Shown here: piece by piece, positions 1-10,458 of the stretch
How the letters are laid out: the number at the start of each line of letters is the position of its first letter
Numbering within the stretch: the stretch's first letter is position 1
NCBI GenBank assembly: GCA_014281115.1
Contig: JACONQ010000012.1
Span: 992,001-1,056,000, forward strand
Length of the DNA: 64,000 nt
Direction of reading: 5' to 3'
Source: Laburnicola sp. R22_1
Lineage: Eukaryota > Ascomycota > Dothideomycetes > Pleosporales > Didymosphaeriaceae
Notes under the pieces: generated by a model
The model's input: only the letters and a program-made list of their open reading frames with translations
What the model was told of the DNA's origin: nothing
Database searches by the model: none
Made by a program: the position numbers and the translations under genes

Positions 1-101
1 TTAAAAGCTACAGTCTTTAAACTTTTAGTAAAGATATCTATAGGTTGTTTATTAGTACTAATATAGTCTAAATTAATTAAACCTTCTAAAATATTTTCTC
101 T
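1..101 (-). pseudogene. Copia-I RNase H, C-terminal piece
   Basis: Reverse-strand translation gives ENILEGLINLDYISTNKQ followed by PIDIFTKSLKTVAF with no stop. This matches the end of Copia RNase H (REKVEEGLI...PT..QLADIFTK). The preceding residues YIRE are encoded at 18209-18220, beyond the RE-A/Gypsy-I insertion. The frame is intact here, unusual for this window, probably because this short stretch contained few RIP-sensitive codons. Confidence 0.8.
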
Positions 102-250
102 TTAGAAAGAGAAATATTACAGACCTTTTAGTATATAGTACAACGCTATAAGAGAAAGCTATAAATGTGCTAAAAATATATTAAAAAGGTAAAGCAGCTT
201 AGAGATAGATTAGGGGCTAGGGACTATTTATTAGCACGTGCAAATTGGCC
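102..250 (+). mobile_element. RE-A short copy, left part (split by Gypsy-I copy 1)
   Basis: Matches the first ~150 bp of the full RE-A copies (starting TTAGAAAGAGAAATATTACAG and including TTATTAGCACGTGCAAATTGG). The remainder resumes at 18067. The whole truncated copy is bounded by a 12-bp duplication, aatattttctct at 90-101 and aatcttttctct at 18197-18208 (one mismatch). Gypsy-I copy 1 landed inside it and duplicated GCCCC. Confidence 0.8.
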
Positions 251-252
251 CC

Positions 253-460
253 TATTACTAATCTAAGGTGCGGGCCCCTTGCTTACGTTATATTACCCTT
301 TTGGGAATAGCGCGATTACTAAGCGAGGTTCTAAGCGAGGCTATATATATAGCCTGCCTACGTATCTACCTTATATAAATATTGCTACTATTTTATCTTT
401 AGATTCTATTATCTACTATTATTTTATATATAGTGTAATAACCCCTATAATATTTTTATA
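253..460 (+). repeat. 5' LTR of Gypsy-I copy 1
   Basis: 208 bp beginning TATTACTAATCTAAGG and ending TTTTTATA; same length as the 3' LTR at 17854-18061, and alignable to 43322-43526, 55088-55292 and 62668-63125 (interrupted). The 66-codon ORF lying across it is chance. Confidence 0.85.
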
Positions 461-536
461 CTATAGTAGTAATTATTAAACTACGGCTTAACTATCTAAA
501 ATTTAGCCTATTTTTAGGGTACTACTAATAACAACT
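461..536 (+). other. Gypsy-I leader just after the 5' LTR
   Basis: Aligns with 43527-43600 of Gypsy-I copy 2. It should hold the tRNA primer-binding site; the sequence after the LTR (CTATAGTAGTAATTATTAAA) is too altered for me to name the tRNA. The leader is interrupted at 536 by hAT-1 and continues at 6408. Confidence 0.5.
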
Positions 537-544
537 AGGCTAGA

Positions 545-700
545 AAATAGGTATAGGTTAGGTTGGGGTTAGGTTTCCTTATATAAGACCCTAACCCTAA
601 CCCAACCTCTACCTATAGATTTTGCACTAGTATTAGGTATAGGTTAGATTAGAATTATATAGTCTATAGGTTAGGTTAGGATTACATAGACTAGGTTGTA
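545..700. repeat. Telomere-like CTAACC/GGTTAG sub-terminal repeats of hAT-1, left end
   Basis: Runs such as GGTATAGGTTAGGTTGGGG and its complement CCTAACCCTAACCCAACCTC form an inverted arrangement inside the left end. Equivalent repeats lie at 6205-6375 and in the short hAT derivative at 22885-23290, so they belong to the transposon and not to a chromosome end. Confidence 0.7.
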
Positions 701-1760
701 TTAAATCTAACTAATTATTTTTTTATTAGCTATATATAATTTTTATAGTAAATTACAATAAAAATACTCTTATTATTATAGTAGTAATTAGTATATTTAC
801 TTATTATAATAAAGGTATAGCTTTAGTGTTAAACACATATATTCAACCTAACTAAGCGTCTAGCTATTCTAAATCTAACTAAGTATCTTACTATTTACCT
901 AGTATCTATATACTTCTTATAGTACCTATCTATTAGCTATATATTCTTAGCCTATATAGTAATCTATTTTGTATAACTAGTATTTATATTAGTATTTAGA
1001 GGTATTAGTATTTATTTTATAGTAGAAGTAGAGTAGTATAAGGAAATACCTTTAAATATTATAACTAGAAAAGCCTCTATTACCTCTTAGAGAGTAGCTA
1101 GCGCAGTAGACTAGAAGGGCAGATCTTTCTTATTATTATCTTGTGCTATTTCCTTAATAAGGCAGTAGAATAGTATTTTCCTATTAAGGGGCTTAATACT
1201 TTTTAGTACTTTTTATTTTCCTAAATATAATAGCTATATATTATTAGAATATATATATAATAAATAGCTATAATAATAATATACTACTTAGATTTTAGTA
1301 GTGCTTTCTCTTTAGCGTAGTAGGTAGTATTTTGCAAGGCGCCTTTTATATAGCCTTAGTAGCTAGCAGCTTCTTTTTTTTTACTTAAGATCTGCTAGTA
1401 ACTAGTTTAGAGTATCTAGCTAGTCTAGTATATACTATTATCTTAGAAATTAAGATTATATAGTAGTTAAGGCTATAGAGTATTAAAAAAGTAGCTAGGA
1501 GGGTAGTAAGATAGAGTAGCTAAGTAAGCAGCAAAATAAGTAAAAAAACACAATAGTGTTATTAGCGTCTTACTTATATGCATAGGCCCCAATAGCAGCT
1601 TTTTATAATAATAATAATATTTTTATTATTATTATAAAATTAACTATAGTTATTATATACTATTATTACACTCTATACTATAGTGTCTATTCAGAAAGAG
1701 TCTTCTAATATCCTAAAGGGCTTCCTAAGTAGTAGTCTATAGATACTAGCCAATTTTAAG
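700..1760. other. hAT-1 interior with no recognised coding sequence
   Basis: AT-rich, TA-saturated sequence. I could not extend any reading frame with a plausible protein on either strand. It is inside hAT-1 by position. Confidence 0.4.
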
Positions 1761-1789
1761 CGTAATAACTAGGAGGGTCTTCCTAAGGT

Positions 1790-2990
1790 ATTTAGTAATT
1801 ATAGCCTTTTATTATATTATATACTAATATAGATAAGGCTTTATATCTAGAGATAAAGAGGTTAGCACTATTCTTTTATATTATAGATAAAGTAGCTCTT
1901 AAAAAGATTGTCCTACCAACTATAAAGTGCTATTTAAAGGTACACTTAGTAATAGCACCTATACTATTACGTAGAGGTTTTGCAATATAATTTATAGTAA
2001 AGAAAAAAAAGGCACTAGACTCTACTAAATTAGCTAATTAAGCTATATAATATTAGCTTAAAAGAAGCTTTATAATAATGAGGACTACTAACTACTCTTT
2101 AAAGTGTAAAAATATTAATAGCTTATATAAAAAGAAGAAAATCTTATATAGTTATAGTTTAAGAATTAAAAAGTAGTATATTATCATATACTATTATATA
2201 TATATTAGTTAATTAATAAGGAGTAGGTAACTAGTTAGAGGCAAAACTAATAGCTATGTATAAAAAGTAGAATAAGATTAAGAATAAAGTTAATCTAAGG
2301 GCCTACTAAGTAGCCTTAGCTAAGTGTAGAATTGCTACTAGTAAGGAAAAAGGCTTTTTTATACTATAGAGTTATATAGGTATATAAATCGTTAGTTATA
2401 GTAGTATATATAAGAAGCTCCTGCGCAATATATATAAGGTAGGCCTAAAAAGGTTTAAGGCTAATAACTTTAAAAGTAAGGCTAATAAGAAAGAGTAGGA
2501 GGACTTTTATAATAGCGTAAGCAATATATGTCTAATTACTAAGAAGCTAGTAATAGTTACTAATAAGAAATAGTCATAAGTTTATTACACTTATTTATTA
2601 TATATTTTTACTAATAATTATTAGGTACTATAAGCCTGGTCCTTCTACTATCCTTATAAACTATAGGAAGGATAGTATACTTAATAGTAATAAAGGGTAT
2701 ATTAAGAAAAATAATAATAAAGAGTGCAAAGAGAAAATTAAAGATAATAGGAAGAAGCTTAAAGCTTATTTTTAGGAGCTGCTAAATAGGTACAACTCTA
2801 ATATCATAACTAAGGATATAGAGTTTAAGAGTTTCTTAGACTTTAGGGGCTTAGGTACTAAGGGGGGTTTAGATAATAAGGGGGGCTTAGGTGCTAAGGG
2901 GGTTTTAGATAATAAGCGGATTTTAGATAATAAGGAGGACTTAGGTACTAAGGGGGTTTTAGATAATAATTAGCACGTAGGATAAGATAA
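1790..2990 (+). pseudogene. Unrecognised decayed reading frame upstream of the hAT transposase
   Basis: A plus-strand frame can be followed through scattered TAG/TAA stops, with charged stretches (for example KKLLRNIYKVGLKRF near 2405). It ends in an imperfect repeat of about 12 codons centred on LGTKG-LDNK (2840-2970). I recognise no family. It could be a second ORF carried by hAT-1, part of a larger transposase, or an older insertion. It has no visible target duplication of its own. Confidence 0.35.
2840..2970 (+). repeat. In-frame ~36-bp tandem repeat (LGTKGGLDNK type)
   Basis: About four imperfect units of TTAGGTACTAAGGGGG plus TTTTAGATAATAAG. The period is near 36 bp with one shortened unit, so the repeat stays in frame. 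G-runs survive here that are rare elsewhere in the element. Confidence 0.65.
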
Positions 2991-3899
2991 GCTAGAGTTA
3001 TAGTTTTGCTATAGCTAATTATTATAGCTAATAATTATATACTAGTTACTAAGAATGCCGCCTATAGTAGTATAGTAATGAGCTAATTACTACTTAAAAC
3101 TAACTTTGTAATAAAAGGCTATACACTAGTTTAGATCTAAAACTAACTTATTATTAGTATACTATGCACTATACGCTATTTCTAGCTAATCTTAATATTA
3201 GTTAAATACTACTATAGTTAATATTATAGAATTTAGTTTATTCTATTCTTTTTTAAACTACTATTCTCTTAAACAACTATTTAACTAGTTCTTATATCTT
3301 TTTATTATACTAATGTCCTTAAGTGCTATATTAGGTGCTACAACTACCCTAGAAATTAATATATAGCCCTAGATTAATAAACTAGTTGCCCTACTACTAG
3401 ATCCTCTCCTTAGATATAGAATCTTAGCCCTATAGGCTAATAGGTTAGGAAGTAGAATAATTTGTCTTATCTAACGTCCCCTTTTAAACTTTTAAAAGTT
3501 TGAGATAGGAAAAAAGATATTTGCTATATAAGATGTGTAGTAGTCTAATACTTAATAGGCTAAAACTAAACAAATCTATAACTTATACTAGAACTTTTAT
3601 CTTTATATAGGTATTATCTACACTATATTTTAGAAGAGCGTAGAGTATCCCTCTAGTTATTTATATATATTTTATTTTAACTATAGCTATGCACTATAAT
3701 ACCTAAGCGTTAACTCTACTAGTACCTAGCTAATTAGTACTAAGTACTATATTAACTATATAAGGTCCTAAGTATATATATAGTAGAATAAGCCTATTTA
3801 TAAAAGGACTTTTACTCCTTAGTATAAAAAAGTAGATAGCTATTATATATTATATATACTCTTTATAGAGATTTAAAACTAAACTTATATAGGTAGTAA

Positions 3900-6110
3900 T
3901 TAATAATAACTAGTTCTTTTAAATAGTAGAGCAACTATTCTTTTACCGCTTTCTTTATTTTCTTAGGCCTAACACTATAATAACTAGTTAATATAGCGTT
4001 TACTAAATATTTGTAAAGGAATTTAACACTGCTAAGGTAGCTATCTTTAGTAATATTAGTAAGGTAACTAAACTCTTTATTTTGCTAAATGCATAGTCTG
4101 CAGCTAACTACTTTAGCTTTCTAGCTATTAATAGTTACTATATTAATAACGCTTAGTAGCTTAAGGAGAAGCTGCTTAATTTTATACTAATGCGTGGCAG
4201 CTATACTAAAGTATTAATAGTATTAGAGATACTATAGGTTTTTAAGGATATAGAAACTGCGTAGAAGCTTTTAGCAATTATATATAATAATGCTAGCAAT
4301 AATAGCATCCTAGCTTAGAGTATCTAGCACAAACTATTAGAGATAAATATTACCTAGAACTAAAAAAAGAATATAATCATATATCTTACTTATATTATTA
4401 ACCTTATAGTTTAAGATATTATCTATTATCTTAAGTTATTAGTGCCTACTAATCTTAACTCTAAAGGGATGCTATAGCGACAATATATAAATAAAATCTA
4501 GGCGTAGATATCTATCTTAAATTTCCTTTATAAGGTACGTTAGCTATTATTATAGAAAGTTATTATAAAAAGTTAGTATAGAAAGTTATTATAGAAAGTT
4601 ATTATAGAAAGTTATTATAGACTAACTAGTGCGCAGCTCTATACTATTTGAATTATAATTAACTAGTTACTATAGCGATGTAAGCGATATTTTATAACGC
4701 AAAGTAATATACTACTAAAGAAGTAATTGTCTATAATCTAAAATATCTAAATAAGGTAGAACTCTATGCATAATATATGCTAGCGCGTACTAAAGCTTTA
4801 GGCAAATATTAATATATAGCTAGAGAAGAAGATTATAATAAAGATAACTAGGATATTAAACGCTTCTACTTATAGTAAAACTATAGAGGCAGACTTTAAA
4901 AACCTTAAGAAACTTTAACTGTTAGCCCTAGAATAGTTATACTTTAAGTTAATTACCTCTATACTCTAAAGGTTTAAGGAGACTATAAACTTCCTAAGTA
5001 AGAACTAGAAATTCTACGTCCTATATATCTAGCTTATATATAACTGGCTTTTTAATTTTCTAGATAAGATAAATAATAAGCTTATTAAAGAGTTAAATAA
5101 TATTAGACAGCTAAAAGCTATATAGGCTATAGCTAAGATAAGATAAGAGAAGTTGCGTAAGTATTACTTAAGAATAGATAGGAAGAAGAGTTTCTTATTT
5201 AACTATATAATAATATTAGATCTTTTATAAAAGCTTATAGCGTATAAGGCATTATAATTATAGCTATTTATTATAGTTATATACTAATAGTTATATAGAA
5301 TAAGATATAAAAGACCTAGAATAAGTATATATACTACTAATAGTTCCTAAAGTACCTTAATTACTATAATAGCCTAATAGCTAAGGACCCTACTTTAGTC
5401 TTAAATACTAATCTAAGATAGTTGCAAGGCAGTAAATAGTTTTAAAAGCCTTCTTTGCTACCTAGTTTATAGTATAGTAGCCTCTTTACCTCTAGCTAAA
5501 GTTTAGCTATGCTAGATAATAATTACAACTTAGGCCTAACTTAAAAAGAAGAAAAAATATACCTAAGTACTCCTATAGTTTAAAAGGGTAATAGGTTTAA
5601 TATACTAGCATAGTAGAAAGTTTATTAAATACTTTATCACTAACTTATATAGGTTATAAAGAATATTCTAGTAGTGTAGATTTTATAGGTAGGTGTTAAG
5701 CGCGTCTTTAATACTAGCAGGGATATGATTAGGGATTAAAGGCACAATCTTGCTGCTTAAACAATTTAAAAGATTATAATAGTTAAGTTTATAATAGCTA
5801 ATAAGTAATTTATAAAATTATTAAAGTCTAATATAGGGGAGGATAATTTAGAACATATACTACTATTAGATAAGGAGAATAATTTATATTAGCTGCTAGC
5901 TAATAAGGAGACTATTAAAACTATATAAGGTTCTAAGGTTTTAGATAGTAAGCTACTAACTTCTTTCTACTAGGGGTAGCTACTATAAAAGTAGTTAAGG
6001 CCTTAGCGCTACTATAGTATTAGCAATACTAAGATATAATAAATATACATATTAATAGCAAAATAGTATTAATTTTATTTTTACTTAGATTTCTTTTTCT
6101 ATATACCTTT
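3900..6110 (+). pseudogene. hAT transposase, RIP-inactivated
   Basis: Two blocks identify it. Around 4080-4440 the frame contains FLAINSYYINN, then a DNASNN-like AIIYNNASNNSILA, then YIINLIV-D, the order seen in the RNase H-like core of hAT transposases (first-Asp region, D-NASNN, CLAH-INL). Around 5585-5810 it contains WW-KVY (Trp as TAG), then VGVKRVFNTSRD, RHNLAA and TI-KIII, matching the C-terminal hAT dimerisation domain (VERVFS/NTARD...RR..L...TI). Stops are nearly all TAG/TAA at Gln or Trp positions. The start is not definable; the frame may begin near 3.2 kb. Confidence 0.75.
4552..4622 (+). repeat. 15-bp tandem repeat inside the hAT transposase
   Basis: Roughly four and a half units of GAAAGTTATTATA(GA/AA), period 15, so it preserves the reading frame. 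Confidence 0.6.
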
Positions 6111-6204
6111 GAAAAGTAACTAAAGTTACTAATCTTATTACTATTAATTTTATATAACGTAAGTTACGCAACTCTAATAAGTACCTTAACTTAACTAATA
6201 CTTA

Positions 6205-6375
6205 GGAGTTTATACAATCTAACCTAACCTATATCTAGAGTCTGTGCAACCTAACCTAACCTATACCTAGAGTCTATGCAACCTAACCTAACCTATACCT
6301 AGGGTCTATGCAATCCTAATCTAACCTATACCTAGGGTCTATGCAACCCTAATCTAACTCTATACCTAAGCTAAG
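6205..6375. repeat. ~32-bp minisatellite with telomere-like core, right end of hAT-1
   Basis: Four to five units of CAACCTAACCTAACCTATAC followed by CTAGRGTCTATG. Units diverge mainly by C/T changes. Confidence 0.75.
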
Positions 6376-6407
6376 TATCCCAAATCCATTTTTAGCCTAA
6401 CAACAAC

Positions 6408-6818
6408 GCCTATTAACTAACGTAGTAGGTAGGCTCCTTTGTGTTCTTAAGTACCTTATATATTAGGAGTATAGATGCCTCCCCTAAAGCGTTATTAATA
6501 TAACTAATAGTAATAATAACACTTACCTATAGATTATCTATTAATAATAATAGGTGTGGTATAAGATAAAGGATAGCTGCTACTTTATTTACAGCGGTAT
6601 ATAGGTTACGTCTTATAAGATATTAGGTCTCTAGTACTACTATAACAGTCCCTAGAAGAATAACTTACTTATAAGTAACGTAGCTCTTTATAATAACCTA
6701 CAAGCTTGCTAAGCTTTATATATAATAACTATTAAAGTAGTTATAATAGTAGCTTACTAATAAGCGAATCTAGTTATTATAACAGCTATAAGCCTAGCTT
6801 ACTTAAATAAGTTACCTA
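6408..6818 (+). other. Gypsy-I leader between hAT-1 and Pogo-A
   Basis: Aligns along its length with 43605-44020 of Gypsy-I copy 2 and in part with the third copy near 63190. No plausible coding frame; this is untranslated leader. TA at 6817-6818 is the Pogo-A target. Confidence 0.7.
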
Positions 6819-8317
6819 ACGTGTTTACAAGCGAGCCGCGCGTACAAGTGAGCCGCGCGCCCCACTAACTTTCTACAACGCGTCTTATACAAACTACAAT
6901 GGCTTAACCATTGTCTGCTTAATTGCGCTATAAAGAAGCAAATATCTACCTAGCTCTTTCAGCTATCAATTTCAGTCAAATACGAAGTATAAAACGCGCT
7001 GCCGCAACGTTTTGCGTCCCTGAAACAACACTTCGCGGCTGACGCGCAGGAATCGCTGCGCGACGCGACTCTGAGCCCAAATCAAAGAAGCTTACCAAGC
7101 TTGAAGAGGAGGTGATTGTTGAGCATATACTTGACCTAGATTCGCGAGGCTTTGCGCCCACTCTAGGTGCTGTACGAGATATGGCGAATAAGCTGCTCAC
7201 TGAGCGCAGCGCAGGCCACGTTGGCCAGTAGTGGCCTAGGAACTTTGTCAAGCGAACAGACAGCCTCACAACGCGATTTAATCGACCCTACGATCGACAG
7301 CGAGCCCTCTGCGAGGACCCGACAGTTATACAGGCCTGGTTTGAGCTAGTAGCACGTACAAAGGCCACCTACGGTATCTGCGACGAGGATACCTTCAACT
7401 TCGACGAGACTGGCTTTCTAATGGGTAAAATATCCTCCCAGCTAGTCGTTACTAGCTCAGAGAGGCGTGGCCGGCCAAAAGCGATCCAGCCAGGCAATCG
7501 TGAGTGGGTGACGGCGATCCACGGAATCAACGCTACTGGGTGGGCAATCCCGCCCTTTATCATCTTCGCTGGCCAGTACCACCTCTCTGCCTGGTACGAG
7601 GGCGACAATATACCAGGTGACTGGGCTATTGGTCTTAGCGACAATGGCTGGACTACGAACGAGCTTGGTGTTGCCTAGCTACGGCATTTTATTAAGCATA
7701 CAGTAGAGCGTAGAGTAGGCGCGCGTCAGCTACTAATACTTAACGGCCATGAGAGTCACAACTCGCTCAAATTCTAGGAGATCTGCAAGGAGAATAAGAT
7801 CTACACTCTCTGTATGCCGCCACATTCGTCACACCTTCTGCAGCCGCTTGACGTTAGCTGTTTCTCGCCGTTGAAGCGGGCGTACGGGCGCCAGGTCGAG
7901 GGCCTGATACGCGACCACATCAACTATATCACCAAGCTTGAGTTCCTACCAGCCTTCCGCGCCGCCTACGACCAGTCAATTATAAAGGAGAATATCTGCG
8001 CAAGCTTTCAAGGCGCTAGGCTAGTCCTACACGATCCAGAGGCGGTGATATTAAAGCTTGATATGAAGCTTCGTACGCCGTCGCCAGCAGCCCTACTAGA
8101 GGCCCTATAGGAGTCTGCAACACCAAGCAACGCGCGCGAGCTAGGCGCTTAGTCAACTCTAGTTCGTGAGCGGATCCAAAGGTATTAAGGATCCTCTCCT
8201 ATATCAGTTATCCAGTCGCTTGATCGGCTTATAAGAGGGGCTAAGAGAATGGCGCATTTAATAGTGCTTATGCGCGATAAGATAGCTAGTCTATAAAGGG
8301 CAAATAAGGCAGCTATA

Positions 8318-10104
8318 AGCTCGCGCACAAGGAACTCGCGCACCCCTAGTACTCGCGCACCCCACCAAATCGCGCACCCGCACAAAAAAGACGCGTATTT
8401 TATTAACGCCTATTCTAATTGCCACTCCATGCACATAGATTGAAAGGTAGTATCAGGCGCTGCCCTCCCTGTAGCTACAGCACGCCTCTGAGCTCTAGGC
8501 CTAGAGCTCTGAGCTTCTGCAGCAGCAGCTTGATCAACTGTACGCTTAATACTCTCAATATCAGCAAATCTTTAGTTGTAATCTACAGTGATTCATTTCC
8601 GCTTTTTCTAAGAGCTAGTAGCCTCTAGTTGATACTGTAGGCGAGAGATTATTGATTCCTGCTTTGCTGCTCGACTATTGCTAATAGCTATTGCCTTGCT
8701 CATTTTTTAGAATGCCTGGCGCGTAGGTTTTAATAGCTCTTGTGACCTCTCAATATGTTTCTGAGTTGCGTACACATCCTGAGGTTTCTAAGGGGTGCGA
8801 TAGAGCGTATTGATCGCGTTGAGGTCCTGAGGTAGGCGTGGCGGCGTTGCTGGCCTGCCTATAACCTGTGAGGATAGAAGTACCTGATTAGGGTTATAGG
8901 GAACAAGACCAGCAGCGCGCCAGCCAGCCCGAATTGCCCTCTCTGAGAGGCCTTCCTCTCTGGCTAGGTGGTAGTAGCTAATAAAGCGCGCCTTCTTAAT
9001 AGGCGCGGCGTTGTCGAGGCTCGCCAGGTCGCGTATGTAATTTTTATAGTTCGACTTAATAACCGAGAACCCTAATAGATCTAGCGGCTGTAGGAGGTGT
9101 GTTGAATGAGCTGGTAGAAATAGAAGCTCTACTCGAGCCTGCTTGCAAGCCCAAAGGAACTCAATATTCACATAGCTACTATACGCGTCGCAGAGGAGTA
9201 GCCGGTATTAGCTACCCTTAGGCGCTAATTCTAGTAGAAAGAGCCGGCGCAACCACTCAAGGCCTATCTCCTGCAAGGTCCACCCATTCTCTAAGGTTGT
9301 ATAGAGCCAATTTGGTATAGATGCTGGAAACCAGGTTGTTTGTAGGCTCTGGCCTTTAAAAATAACAGCGCAGGGCAGCTTCTGCCCTGTAGCTGATACA
9401 GCCTCAATTATTGAGACCCACTCGCGATTCTCTGGCGACTTAATGTAAGCCTTTCTTTTTTGGCTATTTGCGAGCACCCTGGAGTTAGTACCTACACCAA
9501 GGGCAATACTAGTCTCATCAATATTCCAGATATTCTCTGCCTGTATGCCTAGCCTGATTCTAACGCGCTCAAATAGCTCAAGAAACGCGTTAATTTGTTC
9601 TGGTGTAGCTGCCTCAGCGCGGCTTGTATCTAGCTTTCTCCCTATAACAGAAGCAACGCGTGGGTTGCGCTGTATAAAGTGTTGCATCCACCTTTTGCCT
9701 AGAGGCTCTACGTCGCCGTTCATACGGAGAATTCGGGTCGCCATTTCTCGAGCGCGCGCGTGCGAGGGAGGGTAGCCATTAGTATCCTGCTCAAGAATCC
9801 ACTCTACTAGGAAGCTTTCTTGATCCAGTGTCAATCGCTGCTGGTTGGCGTGGCTGGCGCGTCTGTTCGCCATGCCACCTAGTCGATCGCGTAGGGTGGA
9901 GGGAGGAACACCATAGGCCTTTGCGGCGGCTCGTTGGCTTGTAAAAACGCCAGCATTGTATTGCGCAATAGCAAATTGTATACTCTGCTCGCGTATATCC
10001 ATATTAAACAAGAAGTGTTGATAAAATACGCGTCTTTGTGAGGGGGCGCGATTTGGTGGGGGTGCGCGAGAACTAGGGGTGCGCGAGTTCCTTGTGTGCG
10101 AGCT
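8318..10104 (-). mobile_element. Pogo-B, 1787-bp pogo-like transposon inside Pogo-A
   Basis: Flanked by TA at 8316-8317 and 10105-10106, inside the Pogo-A transposase. Long imperfect TIRs of about 85 bp (8318-8402, 10020-10104) start AGCTCGCGCACAAGG and contain four or so spaced CTCGCGCAC-like boxes. It is the least mutated large element here. Confidence 0.9.
8410..10011 (-). pseudogene. Pogo-B transposase (HTH_psq, CENP-B HTH, DDE_1), nearly intact
   Basis: 533 codons plus stop in one uninterrupted phase, usual length for the family. Starts MFNMDIREQ at 10011 (a second Met three codons on is possible). Residues 4-45 are a pipsqueak helix-turn-helix (FAIAQYNAGVFTSQRAAAKA); 60-130 a CENP-B/Tc5 HTH. 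DDE core: IWNIDETSIALGV (first Asp present), LLLCDAYSSYVN near 9185 (Asp present, usual GHGSH altered) and HLLQPLDLLGFSVIKSNYK (third Asp present). The first stop is TAA near 9207; the next falls after YRTP at 8785-8787, with a few more beyond, all explicable as C-to-T changes. Probably the most recent autonomous copy in the nest. Confidence 0.88.
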
Positions 10105-10458
10105 TAACGCGTAAACAGCGCAAAAAGAAGCGGATCCAGAAGCGAGGCACCCTATTAAAGGCAGAGGGAGAGGATATTATTGCTTAGAAGGCTATTGAGC
10201 AGCAACTAGAGGGAGAAACGCGGTATAGCCAGGCGCGGTCAGGTGCGAGCCGGCAGGCTTCAGCGCGCTGCACGCGCTGCAGGGAGCCTGGGCACAACTC
10301 ACGTACGTGCAAGAAAGCTTCTATAGATACTGCTTGATTTAGGATAGCTATTATATTAATAGAATTTTGATGCGTTGTTGATATACAGCCTGCAAAAGGC
10401 TGAGAGACTTGGTGGGGCGCGCGGCTTACTTGTACGCGCGGCTCGCTTGTAAACACGT

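Larger units (their letters stand above)
537..6399 (+). mobile_element. hAT-1, 5.86-kb hAT DNA transposon
   Basis: Bounded by an 8-bp duplication (ATAACAAC at 529-536, ACAACAAC at 6400-6407) and short terminal inverted repeats (TAGGCTAGAAAAT at the left; TAGGCTAAAAATGG on the reverse strand at the right). The uninterrupted site is seen in Gypsy-I copy 2 near 43598 (CTAATAACAACGCC). The same ends bound a 442-bp derivative at 22875-23316. Sub-terminal zones are packed with CTAACC/GGTTAG repeats. A decayed hAT transposase occupies about 3.9-6.1 kb. The initial T of each end is probably a mutated C (hAT ends are usually CA...TG). Confidence 0.8.
6899..10337 (+). pseudogene. Pogo-A transposase (DDE_1 family), split by Pogo-B
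   Basis: Read from ATG at 6899 to 8316, then 10107-10337 after Pogo-B. N-terminal helix-turn-helix (RAAATFCVPETTLRG), CENP-B-type second helix region (LTKLEEEVIVEHIL), then the DDE core: FNFDETGF with the first Asp intact (near 7400); LILNGHESH near 7740, where the expected second Asp is Asn; LQPLDVSCFSPLK near 7840 with the third Asp intact. The C-terminus carries a CCHC knuckle, CTRCREPGHNSRTC, before the TGA. Internal stops include TAA near 6905, TAG near 7231 and 7676, and several more toward the C-terminus. Inactive, though a long middle part is open. Confidence 0.85.
6819..10458 (+). mobile_element. Pogo-A, pogo/Fot1-type DNA transposon, opened by Pogo-B
   Basis: Terminal inverted repeats of 47 bp with a single mismatch (6819-6865 and 10412-10458, starting ACGTGTTTACAAGCGAGCCG), flanked by the TA duplication of Tc1/mariner-pogo elements. 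Each TIR holds two tandem copies of a GCGAGCCGCGCG-like motif, probable transposase binding sites. Removing Pogo-B (8318-10104) leaves about 1.85 kb, the usual Fot1-type length. GC content is clearly above the surroundings, so it arrived after most of the Gypsy decay. Confidence 0.9.

Noticed and set aside
279..479. 66-codon ORF near the window start
   Set aside because: Falls inside the Gypsy-I LTR and leader; not conserved as a frame in the other LTR copies.
545..700. Telomere or chromosome end
   Set aside because: TTAGG-like repeats are internal to a transposon with 8-bp duplications and recur at 6205-6375 and 22885-23290.
6976..10456. Several short ORFs antisense to the pogo transposases (for example 6976-7269, 7369-7644, 9545-9775, 10184-10456)
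   Set aside because: Shadows of the transposase genes: the other strand carries the HTH, DDE and knuckle motifs.
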